Below are positions 1 through 9,818 of a stretch of DNA of 64,000 nt, one piece after another; the stretch's first letter is position 1; each line of letters begins with the position of its first letter. Below the pieces are notes generated by a model that ran no database searches, was not told the DNA's origin, and worked only from the letters and a program-made list of their open reading frames with translations. Location: positions 1 through 64,000 of the forward strand of contig JAKOXK010000030.1 in the NCBI GenBank assembly GCA_029781035.1, read 5' to 3'. Source of the DNA: Armatimonadota bacterium. Lineage in GTDB: Bacteria > Armatimonadota > Fimbriimonadia > Fimbriimonadales > Fimbriimonadaceae. Made by a program: the position numbers and the translations under genes.

Positions 1-2
1 AG

Positions 3-1118
3 GCCAAGGTCGAGTTGAGCAGCCAGGTCACGACCGACATCAACCTCCCGTTCATCACGGCCATCGACAACGAACCGGTGCACCTGGAGATGAGCCTGAG
101 CCGCGCCAAGTTCGAGGAACTGTGCGCAGACCTGCTCAAGCGGGTCGAGGGCCCGGTCAAGAAGGCGCTCGAAGACTCGAAACTGAGTCTGAGCCAGATC
201 AACGAGGTGATCCTTGTCGGTGGTTCGACCCGAATGCCGATGGTGCAGGATCTGGTCAAGAAACTGACGGGGAAAGATCCGAACAAGAGCGTGAACCCGG
301 ACGAGGTTGTGGCGGTCGGAGCGGCGATCCAAGCCGGCGTCTTGGGCGGTGACGTGCGCGACATCTTGTTGCTCGACGTGACGCCGCTCAGCCTGGGTGT
401 CGAGACCCAAGGTGGTGTCTTGGACAAGTTGATCGAGCGCAACACGACGATCCCGACGAAGAAGAGCCGGACGTACACGACCGCAGTGGACAATCAGACC
501 GAAGTGACGATCCACATCCTGCAGGGCGAGCGGCCCATGGCCTCCCAGAACAAGAGCCTAGGCCAATTCAACCTGAGCGGCATCCCGCCTGCCCCCGCCC
601 GCCTGCCACAGATCGAGGTCACTTTCGACATCGACGCGAACGGCATTCTGAACGTGAGCGCACTGGACAAGGCGACGAACAACCAGCAGAAGATCACGAT
701 CTCTGGTTCGGGCAACCTGAACAAGGACGAGATCGAAAGGATGGTCAAGGAAGCCGAGGCAAACGCCGACCTCGACACGAGGCTCCGCGAACAGGCTGAG
801 CTCAAGAACGATGCGGACAGGCTCGTCTTCCAGATCGAGAAGACGTTGAAGGATCTCGGCGACAAGGTCGGCGAAGCGGAACGGACTGATATTGAGGCCA
901 AGGTCCAGGCGGTCAAGGAAGCCAAGGAGCGAGACGACATGGAGGCCCTCCAAACGGCTTTCAAGGAGTTGGAGAGCGTGTCGCACTCACTGACGCAGAA
1001 GCTCTACGAGCAGGTTGGCGGATCCTCGCCCGACGAACCGGTGGGAGCCGGAGTCGGTGGAGGTGCCAAGACAAGCGGCGAAGACGTCATCGACGCCGAG
1101 TTCAAAGAAGAGAAGTGA
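3..1118 (+). CDS. dnaK: Molecular chaperone DnaK (Hsp70), C-terminal part, 5' truncated by window edge
   Basis: Frame is open to the window edge ([18 protein letters not shown]...); motifs [47 protein letters not shown], and C-terminal acidic tail [11 protein letters not shown]. Confidence 0.97.
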   Translation, partial: AKVELSSQVTTDINLPFITAIDNEPVHLEMSLSRAKFEELCADLLKRVEGPVKKALEDSKLSLSQINEVILVGGSTRMPMVQDLVKKLTGKDPNKSVNPDEVVAVGAAIQAGVLGGDVRDILLLDVTPLSLGVETQGGVLDKLIERNTTIPTKKSRTYTTAVDNQTEVTIHILQGERPMASQNKSLGQFNLSGIPPAPARLPQIEVTFDIDANGILNVSALDKATNNQQKITISGSGNLNKDEIERMVKEAEANADLDTRLREQAELKNDADRLVFQIEKTLKDLGDKVGEAERTDIEAKVQAVKEAKERDDMEALQTAFKELESVSHSLTQKLYEQVGGSSPDEPVGAGVGGGAKTSGEDVIDAEFKEEK

Positions 1119-1122
1119 ACTC

Positions 1123-1158
1123 GAGCCCCTTGCGAAGAGGTTCGCAAGGGGCTCTTGG
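1123..1158 (+). terminator. Rho-independent-type terminator of dnaK
   Basis: Perfect 14-bp inverted repeat gagccccttgcgaa/gagg/ttcgcaaggggctc just after the stop codon, followed by ttggtttt. Confidence 0.8.
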
Positions 1159-1280
1159 TTTTGGGCAACGACACCCCCAAGTCTGGCGTAGGAAGAGGCG
1201 GTGCGGCGGGGTTCCAAAGCCGAACTTCCTGCCATGCCGAGCGCTGACGAATCCCGCCGCCATGCTTGGAGGATGGGAGT

Positions 1281-2078
1281 ATGTTGTCTTGTAGGCCCCG
1301 ACAACGAGGCTTCACTTTAATTGAACTTCTTGTCGTCATCGTCATCATCGCGATCCTTGCCGCGATTCTGTTCCCAGTATTCAGCCAAGCCAAGGAGGCG
1401 GCTCGAAAAACCACGTGTTCATCGAATCTGAGAGGCTTCGGTCTGGCTCTTGTCCTGTACTTGAACGACCATGAGGGCTACTATCCTCAAACAAAGCAGA
1501 CCCTTGGGAATCCTGAGGTCGAAAACGCTGACGAGTCGAAAGAAGCGCCCGACCGTGGTTCTGCGTTCTACATCTTGTTGCCGTACGTCGTGGGCCACAG
1601 CGGGCATCACGATACGGGGAACAATTCAGTCGACCAGACTCAGCTCAAGGACTACTTGCTCCTGACCTGTCCCACCGATCCGAATCCTTGGGATCCCAAG
1701 TGCCCGACCGTCTACAATCCGGGCGGCTCGTCAGCTAACTCGTACCTCGTCAACGGCTACTTCATCTGGGGGATGAACGAATCCCAGGTGGGGCAGACGA
1801 GCAACGCCATCATCTTCGTCGAACGACGGAGCTTGCCGAGTCAGGTTCAAGGCCAAATCGACCCGTATCCGTTCTGTGACGACAGCTACAAGCCGTGGTT
1901 CCAGCACGACCAGAACCCATTGTCGCCTTCGCACCACATGGACGAGTTCGATGGCGCGATCCAGACAAACCGCCACAACCAGGGTGCCAACTACACCTTC
2001 TGTGACGGTCATGTCAAGTGGATGCACTTCCGGCAGACATACGATCCACCGATGGTGAACCTACACCGCCCCTACTAG
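1281..2078 (+). CDS. Type IV pseudopilin-like protein (prepilin-type N-terminal cleavage/methylation domain, H-X9-DG type)
   Basis: [41 protein letters not shown] at N-terminus; C-terminal [21 protein letters not shown] extends to a TTG at 1266 but the ATG at 1281 is preceded by a purine-rich RBS. Confidence 0.9.
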   Translation: MLSCRPRQRGFTLIELLVVIVIIAILAAILFPVFSQAKEAARKTTCSSNLRGFGLALVLYLNDHEGYYPQTKQTLGNPEVENADESKEAPDRGSAFYILLPYVVGHSGHHDTGNNSVDQTQLKDYLLLTCPTDPNPWDPKCPTVYNPGGSSANSYLVNGYFIWGMNESQVGQTSNAIIFVERRSLPSQVQGQIDPYPFCDDSYKPWFQHDQNPLSPSHHMDEFDGAIQTNRHNQGANYTFCDGHVKWMHFRQTYDPPMVNLHRPY

Positions 2079-2099
2079 TCTTTGCCACTCATCGGAGGC

Positions 2100-2594
2100 T
2101 CACTTCAAGGCTTCGATCGCGTCGATGGTGAAGCCTCCTTGTTTGGTGCCGTCCTTGCGCAGGATCACCCAGTCAGAGACGTCTGACTGCGGGAAGGTCA
2201 GCCACATGCCTGGCTTGAGGCTGGGCAGTTCGTAGGTGTCCTTGCTCAGTTTTCCTGAAAACGTGCCGTTTGAGTAGACGGGCTGCTCGACCCACACGTG
2301 CTCGACTTTGTCACCCTCATGGGCGCGGCATTTGACCAGGGCCTCTTCGTCCGGGTCGAGGTGCCCCAGCTGTGCGATGAAGTTGGGCAACGTTTCCTGC
2401 GACCGAGAGACGGCGAGGTTCATGACGGCATCCTTGCTGGACATCTGGACGATGTTATTGGCCTTGGCGCGCCGGTCCCCGTTCAGGAGCAATAGAACCC
2501 CGCTGAGGACGGCCAGCCCCAAGATCATCCACGCTGTGATCCGTTGCGCTCTACCCACACTTGGTATGGTACCGATGAACGCAACTCCGGGCAT
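2100..2594 (-). CDS. Hypothetical protein with N-terminal TM segment
   Basis: 164-aa ORF; ITAWMILGLAVLSGVLLLLNG hydrophobic segment. Confidence 0.55.
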   Translation of the reverse strand: MPGVAFIGTIPSVGRAQRITAWMILGLAVLSGVLLLLNGDRRAKANNIVQMSSKDAVMNLAVSRSQETLPNFIAQLGHLDPDEEALVKCRAHEGDKVEHVWVEQPVYSNGTFSGKLSKDTYELPSLKPGMWLTFPQSDVSDWVILRKDGTKQGGFTIDAIEALK

Positions 2595-2661
2595 TCAGGA
2601 TTTGTGAACGATCGAATGAGAAATTGGAGCAAGAGCCCAGGTGCCATCGCATAATAAGGGC

Positions 2662-3879
2662 ATGTTTATGTTCCTGGCAGTTTTCGGAGGTCAACTCGCC
2701 TTTGGAGCTCCGTTTCAAGTCACAGCGGCTGGGAAAGCGATCACGGTCGGCGTCGGACACGCTGCCCCCCTGCTGGCGGACATCGATGGTGATGGGAAGG
2801 CTGAGCTGTTGGTCGGTCAGTTTGAGGGAGGCAAGATCCGGGTCTACCGTGACCACGGGACGGACGCCCACGTATTCTCAGACTTCAGCTACTTGAAGGC
2901 AGGTGGTAAGGAAGTCTCCGTCGACTTTGGGTGATGCATCGGCGCGGTTCCACAGTTTGTGGACGTAGATGGCGACGGCCATCCTGATTTGGTCTCCGGC
3001 TCTTACACCAAAGGCGTTTTCTGGTTCAAGAACCTTGGCGGTGGAGAGTTCGCCGAAGGGAAGAACTTCCTTGACACGGACGGCAAGGTGGTCAACCCCG
3101 ACAGTGCCCTCGCTCCTGCCTTTGCTGACTGGGACGGCGACGGCGACCTCGACATGGTGCTCGGCACCATCGATGGACCGGTGCTGCTCCTTGAGAACCA
3201 GGGGGGCTTTCGGTTCGGCCCGGCGATCAAGCTGACCGTGGACGGTCAGCCCCTCGTCGCGCCCGATGGTGGACCCCTCCTGCAGGATTTCAGCGGCGAC
3301 GGCCAGCCTGATCTTCTCCTTGGCGACGGTGAGGGAAGCCTCATCCTGTACGTGACGAAGTCCCAAGGCGGGATCGGCCTCACGAAGGCTCAAACGCTCT
3401 GGACAGGACAGAACGCCTGGGAGCCTCGGCAGGTCGCCGATCGAGACAAACTCCTGCTCAAGGATCCCAAGCCTGGCGTGCGCCTGAAGCCGTGGGTGAC
3501 CGATTGGAACGGCGACGGCAAATGGGACATCCTAGTCGGTGACTTCACCCAAATCGCTGCCGCTCCCAAGAAGCTGACAAGCATTCAGGCGAAGCACCTT
3601 AAGGGCCTTCACAAGAAAGCCTCGGACCTCCAGCTGCAAATGCAGAAGTACTACGAGAAGTTCACGGAAGCTGCCCGCAAGGCGGTGGGCCTCAAGCCAG
3701 GCCAAGAACTGCCGAAAGACAAGCAGCAGGAATGGCAGGTAGCCTACTCCAAGGCCATGCAGGCCGACAAGGGTTTCATGAAGCTGGAGCGGGTTTATTC
3801 GTCGGTCTACCAGGAGGTCAACTCGCTTGAAGCCGCGCCCGAGATGGGCGGCTTCGTCTGGGTGTTTCTGCAGCAGTGA
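2662..3879 (+). CDS. FG-GAP/VCBS-repeat secreted protein; candidate selenoprotein (in-frame TGA at 2932-2934 proposed to be Sec)
   Basis: ORFs 2641-2934 and 2959-3879 are in the same frame, separated only by one TGA: ...EVSVDFG-TGA-CIGAVPQFVDVDGDGHPDLVSGSY...; DxDGDG repeats on both sides (ADIDGDGKAELLVGQF, VDVDGDGHPDLVSGSY, ADWDGDGDLDMVLG); signal-peptide-like N-terminus MFMFLAVFGGQLAFGAP only in the upstream part. Confidence 0.7.
2932..2971 (+). promoter_or_regulatory. Candidate bacterial SECIS-like stem-loop following UGA
   Basis: UGA(2932-2934) then UGCAUCGGCGCGGUUCCACAGUUUGUGGACGUAGAUG: UCCACA(2949-2954)-GUU-UGUGGA(2958-2963), bulged U2948 with G2947-C2964 below it, lower stem CAUC(2937-2940)/GAUG(2968-2971). 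Confidence 0.55.
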
Positions 3880-4186
3880 CCTGGTGGGCTGGCACCGTCG
3901 CTGTGGCGTGGCACCTACCTTCTGGTTCCAACTGCAAGTTCGTCGAGGAATGGAGAACTGCGTCGGATATGGAAATCTAATCTAGCTAAGGAAGCGAGGG
4001 TTGAGACCTGAATGCCCGCAGGTCATGCCCTCGTGATTCTGTCAGCTAGCCCGAAAGGAGAGGCACGTTCGTCACAAGCTGGTTTGCAGCTGGTGACGAC
4101 TCAGAAGGAGTGGCGTACACTGGTGTTCGGTTCAGAGCGGGCTGGTGCCGCATCTGCCTTTGTCTTGCAGCGAGGCACTTCGTCTC

Positions 4187-5545
4187 ATGAAACAGAACAC
4201 TCGAAAGGTCGCTTTGTGGTCGACCGTCGCGCTCACTCTCGTCGTCCTGCCTTGTACTGACTCGATGGCTCAAGTCGGCTCCAAGCCCCTTGTCAAAGAC
4301 TACATCGTCGTTCGTGGTTACTCCGACAAGTTCCAGGAAGGCAAGCTGGCCAATTCCTTGAGCTTCTATCCGAGTACGGACGTCCAAGTGTTGGCGAGCG
4401 GGGATTCCCACGTCTCGAGCTGGGGTCCGCTGATCCCGTGGTTGACGGGGGTCACGACCTTTGAGGATCCGAACCATCCGAACTGCGATCCGAACGTCTT
4501 GGTCGGCGCGTACAACTACGCCAACACGACGGGCGGCAAGATTAATCCGCTCGAGCCGTGTGGCGGGATCAATCTGGAGACCAACTACCTGGTGCCGGAC
4601 ACCTACTACCGACAGATGGAGTGGTACCTGACCTTTCGAACCACGGCGGGTAACCCTGGCCTTGAGTACCGGCCGATCAACGTCAACTATGCTCCGGATA
4701 CGGGGGAAGTGACCGGTGTGGCTGTAAGCGCGGCTTCCCAGCGTTGGGGCGCCAACTTCGAGTGGCGCTCACCGACAGGCGGAACTGCGGGCGAGCGCTT
4801 TGCTCAGATCGGATGGACGAACCAGGGAGGCGGGAACATCTGCGGGTTCCAGCACCTGGGGAGCCCTGTGGACGACACGGTCGTGGACATTCAGGCCCAA
4901 GGGTTACAGAACTCGCGCATGCAGATCGGCTCCCACGGCGTCGCCGGAGTGGGACGATGGTCGACCCTCAGCACCAACCAGTGCAGTTTTTCGGTCGGGT
5001 CTGCTGACGACCTGTTGCGCCTATTCGATACGGGTGCGGGATCGGGTGGAGCGCTGGCGATCAACATGAGCAGTAACGGACAGAACGCCGGACTAGCGGT
5101 CGCGAGCAGTACGCCCGAAAGGCCGACGATAGTGGGAAGGGGCATCTCTGGACAGAGTGCGCCCCTCCTCCGGCTGGTCGACTCGACGAACACGGATCCG
5201 ATCAACAACACGGGCGAGGTCTACTCGATCGACTCTCACGGCTACCAATACACGAAAGTAGCGACCTTGAATGCCGGCCAGGGTCAGAGCGCAGCCACGA
5301 TCACTACCCCGTTTGCCGACATCGTCGGCGGTAACGGGAGCCGGGGCGCGACGCTGCCTGTCCCGACCCAGGGGATGCTCGTGCGTGGATTCATTGATGG
5401 GTCGAACGCGACGATGCTCTATCCAAGCGCGGGATGCTCGATCAACGGAGGAAGTGTCAACTCGGGAATCACGGTCGGTGCCCGCAAGCCGTTCACTGCC
5501 ATCGCCTTGGATTCGAGCCGGTGGTCGGTACAGATTGGGGCTTGA
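4187..5545 (+). CDS. Hypothetical secreted protein
   Basis: Long ORF; ATG at 4187 gives signal-peptide-like MKQNTRKVALWSTVALTLVVLPCTDSMAQ. Confidence 0.75.
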   Translation: MKQNTRKVALWSTVALTLVVLPCTDSMAQVGSKPLVKDYIVVRGYSDKFQEGKLANSLSFYPSTDVQVLASGDSHVSSWGPLIPWLTGVTTFEDPNHPNCDPNVLVGAYNYANTTGGKINPLEPCGGINLETNYLVPDTYYRQMEWYLTFRTTAGNPGLEYRPINVNYAPDTGEVTGVAVSAASQRWGANFEWRSPTGGTAGERFAQIGWTNQGGGNICGFQHLGSPVDDTVVDIQAQGLQNSRMQIGSHGVAGVGRWSTLSTNQCSFSVGSADDLLRLFDTGAGSGGALAINMSSNGQNAGLAVASSTPERPTIVGRGISGQSAPLLRLVDSTNTDPINNTGEVYSIDSHGYQYTKVATLNAGQGQSAATITTPFADIVGGNGSRGATLPVPTQGMLVRGFIDGSNATMLYPSAGCSINGGSVNSGITVGARKPFTAIALDSSRWSVQIGA

Positions 5546-5563
5546 ACGTTAGCGCAAAAGGAT

Positions 5564-6580
5564 TCAGCCAGTCTGAGCGGCCCTGGCCGCCTCAGCCTGG
5601 CACTTCTTTTCATAGAACCACTCATTGGTCCAGATGGCACGAGTGCACATGCTCACGCACACGTCTTCAAGGTAGTCCTCGTCGAACAAGGCGTTGGGGA
5701 TGAATTCGCGGAACGCTAGCTTGCCGTTGTGGTTGCACCACGATCCCAAGGTGTGGCAACGCTTGTACTCGGACTTCTCGTAGGTGTTCAGGTCGAGGAG
5801 AAGGTGGCCGATGGCTTGGGGCGAGAGGCGCATCGGTACTGTGAGCGTGACGTGGAGGCCATTGCCGAGCTTCGGGTGGGGCTCGTTTGTCCGAAGATCG
5901 AGAGTCAGAGGATCTTCGCCGCACACCCAGTCGAAGTCGGCGTGCATGTAAGTCTGGCGGTCGGTGTCAAAGTGCCGGGCTTCCCGCTCCATCATCCATC
6001 CGGCTTGCTCCCACGTTGGCACTCCTTCCCACTTGGAAGGCTGGTCACCCGTTGATTGGAAGAAGCTTCCCGCGTTGGCGAGCACGGGATCCGGAATGGT
6101 TCTGAAGCCAGACTGCGGGTGGGCACTCGCGGCCTGGGCGACGTGGAACTTCTGGCTCAATCGACGGGCCAACTCGTGCGCCTCGGCGATTTGGAGGGCC
6201 ACGGCTGCGGCGAAGGTGCGTTTGAGCCAAACGGCTTGGTCGCTCGCGGCGTAAACACCGCAAAAGAGGCGGAACGTGTCCGAGGGTGCGTCGTAGACAG
6301 GGCCGCTGAACGTGCACTGGTCCATCTCGCCTTCCAGGGCGGTGGCGAGCTCCTCCATATGTCCCTTGCCCTTGATGAACTCGGTCTCGGCCGTGACGCG
6401 ATAGATGCTGACCGATTGGCGGAAGATGCCAATGTCGGTCTCGACCCGGGTCGCGAAGTCGCCTGCCCAGTAGGTGAACCCGGTCGGCGAGTCCATGACA
6501 TACGTGTCATTGACCCGCAGAAGATCGTGGACGGCGGCCACGAACTCTTGACCCAAGGTAGCTTTCTCGTGCCAGGACAT
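5564..6580 (-). CDS. Hypothetical protein
   Basis: Long ORF (to 6613); internal ATG at 6580 (MSWHEKATLGQEF) is the plausible start. Confidence 0.7.
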   Translation of the reverse strand: MSWHEKATLGQEFVAAVHDLLRVNDTYVMDSPTGFTYWAGDFATRVETDIGIFRQSVSIYRVTAETEFIKGKGHMEELATALEGEMDQCTFSGPVYDAPSDTFRLFCGVYAASDQAVWLKRTFAAAVALQIAEAHELARRLSQKFHVAQAASAHPQSGFRTIPDPVLANAGSFFQSTGDQPSKWEGVPTWEQAGWMMEREARHFDTDRQTYMHADFDWVCGEDPLTLDLRTNEPHPKLGNGLHVTLTVPMRLSPQAIGHLLLDLNTYEKSEYKRCHTLGSWCNHNGKLAFREFIPNALFDEDYLEDVCVSMCTRAIWTNEWFYEKKCQAEAARAAQTG

Positions 6581-6677
6581 TGGTACTACTCCTACCCTGT
6601 TAACATACGACATTTCTTCCAGTTTCGCTGCAAATTGAACTTTTTGGGGACAAGATGCGCTCTATAACTGGGTCTTC

Positions 6678-7379
6678 GTGTTCCTCACCGCACTCTTGGG
6701 TTGTGCCTTGGCCGTCGATCCAGGCTACTGGAATCTGTACGACGCCAGGCATGGCTCGATGCCCCAGGAATCTCCTTGGTACTGGGGTTTGGTGGGGACG
6801 GGCGGCGTTGTCACTCCTCCTGACGGGAGTTCGAAGGTCACTCTGGACACCACGTCGCTCCTGACCATCCAAGAGGGATGGCTGAACGTGGCGCCAGTCC
6901 CGATCCTGATTGCGAGTGGGCCGCGCGTGTCGTTCGACGTGAGGCTGCGTCAAGAGTCGCATGCGAACTCGGACCGCGCCGGGCTCAGTGTCATTGTGCT
7001 TGCCGATGACAAGTTGGGGGTGGAGATATCGTTCTGGCCCGACCGGGTGTGGATACAGAACGACAGTCCGCTCTTCACTCACGGGGAGGAGGCTTGGCTC
7101 GACACGGGTGCGGCCGGATCCGGAGTGGGAGGGCTACGGCACTATGACCTCTTTTTCCGGGCGACGGGGTACGAGTTGCGGGTAGACGGAGCAACGGTCT
7201 TGAGTGGGATCCGACGGGACTACACTGCGTTTTCAGGATCCTTCAACCCCTATGTGATCCCTAACGTCCTGTGGGTGGGGGACGACACGAAGTCAGCGTC
7301 TGCCGTCACTGAGTTCTCGCGATTCACAGTGAGTTGCGGTAGCCGTTACCTCACGGGCGGGCAGCGTGTCGGCGGCTAG
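6678..7379 (+). CDS. Hypothetical secreted protein (laminin-G-like/choice-of-anchor-type beta-sandwich suspected)
   Basis: GTG start, hydrophobic N-terminus MFLTALLGCALA; ORF intact. Confidence 0.6.
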   Translation: MFLTALLGCALAVDPGYWNLYDARHGSMPQESPWYWGLVGTGGVVTPPDGSSKVTLDTTSLLTIQEGWLNVAPVPILIASGPRVSFDVRLRQESHANSDRAGLSVIVLADDKLGVEISFWPDRVWIQNDSPLFTHGEEAWLDTGAAGSGVGGLRHYDLFFRATGYELRVDGATVLSGIRRDYTAFSGSFNPYVIPNVLWVGDDTKSASAVTEFSRFTVSCGSRYLTGGQRVGG

Positions 7380-7918
7380 TCGTGACTCTCGATCACGAAG
7401 AGCTTGTGCCCGATCGCTTCGCCATCGATCGTGAGGTCGATCCGGTAGTGGCCACTTTGCCACTGACCCGGCTCGTCCCAGCCGATCGTGATGTCGGTGG
7501 TGAACGAAGTCCAAGAGGGTTCAAGCAAGAAGCGTGAGTCGACCTGACGGATGATGTTGCCGTCGAGCTTGCTAAAGCGGGCCGACACGGTCACGGATTC
7601 AGCGGATTTGGACTGCCGCCTGATCGTTGGGACACAGTGCAAGAATCGGGTGGTCGAGCGATCGAAGACAACCTCGCCGCCCTTGGGCGGGGGAGGATCG
7701 CACTCTCTGGGGCCCTCGTGGACGCCCAGTCGGACTAGGACGAACCGTGGCCGTTGACGGGACAGCGGTCCGAGCGGTCGTGACACGTTGCACCCCTCTT
7801 CTGAGGGCCGATCGCCAGATGGTGCCATGGCGTCGGGAGCACCGAGAGGTGGCACCTTGAGTTTGTCAGTCGCAGGTATTCGGGCGGTGGCCTCCGCCTC
7901 CAAGTCACAGTCACGCAA
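7376..7918 (-). CDS. Hypothetical protein, start uncertain
   Basis: C-terminal half ...RFLLEPSWTSFTTDITIGWDEPGQWQSGHYRIDLTIDGEAIGHKLFVIESHD looks like real beta-rich protein; N-terminal half is less convincing. Confidence 0.45.
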   Translation of the reverse strand: MRDCDLEAEATARIPATDKLKVPPLGAPDAMAPSGDRPSEEGCNVSRPLGPLSRQRPRFVLVRLGVHEGPRECDPPPPKGGEVVFDRSTTRFLHCVPTIRRQSKSAESVTVSARFSKLDGNIIRQVDSRFLLEPSWTSFTTDITIGWDEPGQWQSGHYRIDLTIDGEAIGHKLFVIESHD

Positions 7919-8576
7919 TTAAATGTTTCCCTGCCAAATAGGAATTATAGTATCAAACATTAGAGACGCCACTATGGGTCAGAACGTTCACGAATTTGAG
8001 GGGTACCTTTATTGATCAGTATGGCACGGTTTCCTGATGTGGCCATGATTCCACCAGGGTTCATCGTGTGAGGACGGCCAGGGGCTGCTCGGAAAGTGCG
8101 CTGTGGTCCATCCAGTGCCTGCTTCTGAGCGAGACGCGCCGTCCGGGAGGGTGATCCGGGATTCGGCAGGTTCGCGGACGGGTCTACAGGGAGTTCGTCG
8201 AGAGGATGACAGAACGGGAGCGGGGATGAACAAAGTGCCTCATTAGTTCTGTGTAATGGGAGGAAACATAGGTCTGTGGCTAAGGGAGAACCGTGGAATC
8301 CTGAGGCAGCGGCGATCGGCCCAACGGTTTAGGGACGCGCGTGAGGTCGGCCCTCCGATGGCGGCTACACCTGGATCCCTTCGCCCGGCTTGGGACAGCT
8401 CGATAACTTGACGAAGAGGTCGTCATTGAGCATGGCCTGGAAGCGTCCCCTCGCACGGCGGGAACGAGTGGGGATCACGGACTTGAAGCGGTTTTCCACT
8501 CTCCGAAGGCCCCAAACCCGGTAATCCAACCAGAAAACGCCGAATCGCCAGATGCCCTCATTCAGTCTTAACCCAC

Positions 8577-9818
8577 GTGATTTCCTCGATGCTCCTCCTT
8601 GCGATGCTCGGTCAGTCCGCAGGCCAAGACATGGCGAAGCCGTTTGCGGTCACCCAGCCCATTCGGCTCGCGATCACGCCGGACCTGGACGGCAAGATCG
8701 CCAGCGAGGAGTGGGACGTGCTCTCTACCACGGACACGTTCAAGTCCTACTTCGAGTGGGAGCCGGAGAAGATCTATTGGGCCGCCCAGGCTCCTGCGGG
8801 CCAAGACGTTGTTCTCAGCCTTGACGAAAAGGCGGACGGGTGGTTGATCGGGAACGACAACTACGAGTTCCGTGTCTCGTTCAATGACGGACAACCGACA
8901 CTCAGCGTGCGCCGGTTGGACGCCACAGATCCGGCAGGGCCGCGCTGGATCGATGCGAACATGTTGCACGAAGCCGTGAAAATGGCCGTCTCGAAGACGG
9001 ACACGGGTTGGTCGCTCGAAGCTTCTTATACGCCGCCGGCAACCGTCGCGCCAACGACAGGGACTAAGCTTGGCGTGCGTGTCGACACGGTTCCGGCTGG
9101 CAGCGACATCGGTGACGCCTATCTGCCTCGATCGCTTTCCTTCGTGACGCTCGCCTTTGACTACGGCCAAAACCTGCCCACGGGCTTCAGCTGGAAACCG
9201 GACTTCCTTGTGCGGCGTGTCCCGGTGGAAGACACCTTCAAAGTGAAATACGGATTCAAGCGGGACGCTCCGGTCGAGTTCAAGCAGATCGAGTACCGGC
9301 CAGAGGGCTATGCGAAGGGCGTCATGGCTGAAGGAACGCGGCCGTTCCCGCTGTGGGACAAAAAGGGCCGTTGCGGCGAGGAGTACACGACCTCGCTTGG
9401 CAAAGACGCGAGTCTTGGATACCGGGTCTTGCGGGCGACGCTGAAGAACGCAGACGGAAGCGAGACCGTCTTGCGGTCCAGCTTTCGAGTCGCCGAGCTG
9501 TTGGACTTCGATGTGAACCTGCCCAAATCCCTCGACATGAGTTCGGACGCCAGGATCGTTCGCGGAAGCGTGGCCCTTCGTTCGAACGGACTGGGCCGCA
9601 TTACCGGACAATTCGAACTCAAGGTTCCCGGCGAATGGACGATCACCAGGGGCAAGGACACGAAGTTCACGATCTACCACAGTCGAGGGGTCTCGAGCAT
9701 TCCAGTCGAGATCATCGTGCCCAAAGACACCGTCGGTGTGTTCCCTCTGACGTTCACGGCGACCATAGGTGAAAAGGTCATCACAAAGACTCTTTTCATT
9801 CCGGTCGGCCAGCCGTGA
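8577..9818 (+). CDS. Secreted protein with carbohydrate-binding (CBM9-like) domain suspected
   Basis: 413-aa ORF with signal-peptide-like start; DLDGKIASEEWDVLSTTDTFKSYFEWEPEKIYWAAQAPAGQDVVLSLD resembles sugar-binding beta-sandwich N-termini. Confidence 0.7.
   Translation: MISSMLLLAMLGQSAGQDMAKPFAVTQPIRLAITPDLDGKIASEEWDVLSTTDTFKSYFEWEPEKIYWAAQAPAGQDVVLSLDEKADGWLIGNDNYEFRVSFNDGQPTLSVRRLDATDPAGPRWIDANMLHEAVKMAVSKTDTGWSLEASYTPPATVAPTTGTKLGVRVDTVPAGSDIGDAYLPRSLSFVTLAFDYGQNLPTGFSWKPDFLVRRVPVEDTFKVKYGFKRDAPVEFKQIEYRPEGYAKGVMAEGTRPFPLWDKKGRCGEEYTTSLGKDASLGYRVLRATLKNADGSETVLRSSFRVAELLDFDVNLPKSLDMSSDARIVRGSVALRSNGLGRITGQFELKVPGEWTITRGKDTKFTIYHSRGVSSIPVEIIVPKDTVGVFPLTFTATIGEKVITKTLFIPVGQP

Noticed and set aside
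3880-4186. Known riboswitch (SAM, TPP, c-di-GMP) upstream of the 4187 gene
   Set aside because: Conserved core motifs of these classes were not found by eye; only a generic hairpin is supported
4012-4260. 82-aa ORF upstream of the 4187 gene
   Set aside because: Overlaps the better supported signal-peptide-containing CDS and a structured leader; no plausible domain
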